Shown one piece after another: positions 24,563 through 25,910 of a DNA stretch of 25,910 bases. The stretch spans positions 1 through 25,910 of the forward strand of contig CAYSJM010000047.1 of NCBI GenBank assembly GCA_964431385.1, written 5' to 3'. The stretch is from UTCHB3 sp964431385. GTDB lineage: Bacteria > Bacteroidota > Ignavibacteria > Ignavibacteriales > Ignavibacteriaceae. Made by a program: the position numbers and the translations under genes. Every line of letters starts with the position of its first letter. Positions within the stretch are counted from its first letter, which is position 1. Below the pieces are notes generated by a model. The model did no database searches and was not told the DNA's origin. It worked only from the letters and a program-made list of their open reading frames with translations.

Positions 24563-25455
24563 TGTTTAAGTCTCTTATAGTCCCAAAGTTTGGGTTTTTA
24601 ATGCTTTTGGCATTTTTTTACCTCTCGTTCAATTCACTTTTTGCACAAAGTGAGCCTGGACGACTATATAAGTTTCGATTGGAAAACGCCCCATTTCCTG
24701 AAGAGGGGAGAGCAAACGGGTATAACGGACTTCCATACTCGGGGCATTATGACGATAACACAGTTGCGGTTTATGTTCCACCGGGCTATAAATTCACTAA
24801 CAGTGTCGATTTTGTCTTCTATTTTCACGGCTGGTATAACACTGTTGATGGTGTGCTTAGCGGATTTAGAATGCTCGATCAGTTCCTGGAAGCCAGAAAA
24901 AATGCAATTCTTGTAATTCCCGAAGGTCCTAAAAATGCCGCCGATTCATACTACGGCAAACTCGAAAGGGAAAACGGGTTTTTGAATCTTGTAACCGAGA
25001 TAATGGACTCTCTTAAGGGGCGGAAAGAGATAGAGGAGACTATACCGGGAAAATTTGTTATCGCCTGCCATTCAGGTGGGGTAAGGGTGCTTTCCAAAAT
25101 TCTTCGGCAGGGAGGTGTAACCCACCAAATCAGGGATGTGTATCTTTTTGACGCAACTTATGGTTATATCGATGAATATCTCGATTGGCTGATGACTTTT
25201 GAAGGAAAACTTATCAGTATCTGGACTGAAGGTTCCGGCACCCGCGACGGTACGATGCGAATGTTGCAGAGACTTCAGGATGCTCAAATCCCCCATCTGA
25301 ACACTGACGAAGAAAACCTCACTAAGGATGACCTTATCTATAATCGCATCGTGGTAATTAAAACACCACTCACTCACAGCGACCTCGTGTTTCTTACTGG
25401 CAACTTCACCAAGTTTTTGAAAACAAGCATGTTAGATTTGTTAGAGATTAAGTGA
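24562..25455 (+). CDS. secreted alpha/beta hydrolase
   Basis: A 297-residue protein with a signal peptide (hydrophobic 11-28, cleavage near LFA-QSE) and an alpha/beta hydrolase fold. Visible parts are FVFYFHGWYNT (83-93, the HG oxyanion loop), NAILVIPEGP, the nucleophile elbow ACHSGG with Ser171, YLFDATYGY with Asp197 as likely acid, and THSDLVFL with His272 as likely base. Cys replaces the first Gly of the usual GxSxG motif, which is a modest departure. Its substrate is unknown; an esterase or peptidase acting in the periplasm or outside is the safest description. It starts with GTG overlapping the bshC stop, so translation is probably coupled. No terminator follows clearly. Confidence 0.82.
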   Translation: MFKSLIVPKFGFLMLLAFFYLSFNSLFAQSEPGRLYKFRLENAPFPEEGRANGYNGLPYSGHYDDNTVAVYVPPGYKFTNSVDFVFYFHGWYNTVDGVLSGFRMLDQFLEARKNAILVIPEGPKNAADSYYGKLERENGFLNLVTEIMDSLKGRKEIEETIPGKFVIACHSGGVRVLSKILRQGGVTHQIRDVYLFDATYGYIDEYLDWLMTFEGKLISIWTEGSGTRDGTMRMLQRLQDAQIPHLNTDEENLTKDDLIYNRIVVIKTPLTHSDLVFLTGNFTKFLKTSMLDLLEIK

Positions 25456-25524
25456 AGGATGAGGGGTGAGGTTTGAGCACTTGCGATATAGGGGTAGAAA
25501 CTTCAAACATTTTTTTTTGAACAA

Positions 25525-25556
25525 GATGGACAAGATTTTACAGGATGGACAAGATT
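25525..25556. repeat. direct repeat GATGGACAAGATT, two copies
   Basis: GATGGACAAGATT occurs at 25525-25537 and 25544-25556, with TTACAG just before the second copy. Similar ACAGGATGGACAAGATT strings recur in intergenic DNA of many unrelated bacteria as I recall, so this is probably part of an interspersed repeat and not a local operator. Confidence 0.55.
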
Positions 25557-25622
25557 CGGCATTGGGATTTGATGCTTAATCTATTTTTTGGTCGCCATCC
25601 GGGGATTTTTTTTGATATCCTA

Positions 25623-25707
25623 TCCCGCTTGCGGGATTAAATATTCGTAGAAAAGTCTCATCAATTCAATCTACCCCCGTAGCGGGGTTTGATGTGCGTA
25701 GAGAATC
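25623..25707. repeat. two diverged hairpin units
   Basis: Unit 1 has TCCCGC-TT-GCGGGA (25623-25636) followed by TTAAATATTCGTAGAAAA. Unit 2 has CCCCG-TAG-CGGGG (25675-25687) followed by TTTGATGTGCGTAGAGAA. The hairpin plus the shared ...CGTAGA(A/G)AA tail suggests one repeat family with compensatory change in the stems. They lie about 50 bases apart in the same orientation. Confidence 0.6.
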
Positions 25708-25723
25708 TGGCTGGGAACAATAA

Positions 25724-25910
25724 TCACTTCGATCTTGCTAAACGAAACCTAATTGGCCATGCAAACATTCGCCCGGGATTGTCACTCTCACGGGCATACA
25801 CTGTACATGCTTCCGATACACATAAGTGACTTCCACCTCTGACAACAATTTCTTCACCGGTTTTTGGTCCTGTGGGATTAATCTGTGATGAATCGCTGTA
25901 CTCACCAAAG
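25724..25910 (-). CDS. C-terminal end of formylglycine-generating-enzyme-family (SUMF1) protein, partial
   Basis: The minus-strand frame is open from the window edge to a TGA at 25724-25726, giving 61 residues. It contains EIVVRGGSHLCVSEACTVYA, then SDNPGRMFAWPIRFRLAR. The RGGS motif, the following cysteines and the final FRLAR are the C-terminal core of the FGE-sulfatase (SUMF1) domain, whose true members convert a cysteine to formylglycine in sulfatases. Many bacterial members are not FGEs and are formylglycine-unrelated surface or regulatory proteins. The pair CVSEAC has the same CxxxxC spacing as the active-site cysteines of human and mycobacterial FGE. The rest of the gene lies beyond the window, so start, length and signal peptide cannot be judged. 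Confidence 0.8.
   Translation of the reverse strand, partial: FGEYSDSSQINPTGPKTGEEIVVRGGSHLCVSEACTVYARESDNPGRMFAWPIRFRLARSK

Larger units (their letters stand above)
25456..25723. other. repeat-rich spacer without genes
   Basis: About 270 bases between the stop codons of converging genes. It holds the 13-base direct repeat at 25525-25556 and two diverged hairpin units at 25623-25707. No coding frame with protein-like content was found, and no clear terminator with a T-tract for either flanking gene. Confidence 0.6.

Overview
The window looks like an ordinary chromosomal stretch from a free-living Bacteroidota/Chlorobi-group bacterium, most likely of the Ignavibacteria lineage. The evidence is: several secreted proteins ending in type A type IX secretion (T9SS) sorting domains with the YPNPFNPST signature typical of Ignavibacteria; a PorD/DUF4835-type T9SS protein; a bacillithiol-synthesis BshC; start regions poor in Shine-Dalgarno sequence with TAnnTTTG-like -7 boxes; and moderate, AT-leaning base composition. 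No rRNA, tRNA, CRISPR array, transposase or phage gene was seen. The lineage is an inference from protein families, not from a marker gene.

Layout. 1-753: the tail of a T9SS cargo gene, a broken BNR-repeat secreted protein, and a gene-poor stretch with two copies of a hairpin repeat. 754-1629 (+): PorD-like protein, ending at a strong bidirectional terminator. 1704-6739 (-): a tightly packed operon, read from the right, of a large beta-propeller sensor histidine kinase, a YacP-like NYN-domain nuclease and a secreted GH18 glycosidase. 6820-14207 (+): SppA signal peptide peptidase, a Ycf48/BNR-repeat T9SS cargo, SmpB, pyruvoyl-dependent arginine decarboxylase, an NlpC/P60 hydrolase and a lipoprotein of unrecognised family. 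14220-14972 (-): TPR protein. 15043-18003 (+): amidase_3-type protein interrupted by a golvesin-like domain. 18056-22753 (-): cytochrome c lipoprotein and a 1256-residue sialidase-like T9SS cargo. 22934-25455 (+): BshC and a secreted alpha/beta hydrolase overlapping by one base. 25456-25723: repeat-rich spacer. 25724-25910 (-): the C-terminal end of a formylglycine-generating-enzyme-family protein that runs off the window.

Common themes are the cell envelope and secretion: four T9SS cargo ends (one partial), one T9SS component, two lipoproteins, two peptidoglycan-type hydrolases, a GH18 enzyme and a membrane protease. Housekeeping genes (smpB, sppA, bshC, arginine decarboxylase) are interspersed. 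I see no clear defence, mobile or biosynthetic system. The points most worth following up are the sensor kinase/NYN/GH18 overlap, the uncharacterised 412-residue lipoprotein, the bshC/hydrolase coupling, the FGE-like fragment that keeps a CxxxxC pair, and the palindromic intergenic repeats.
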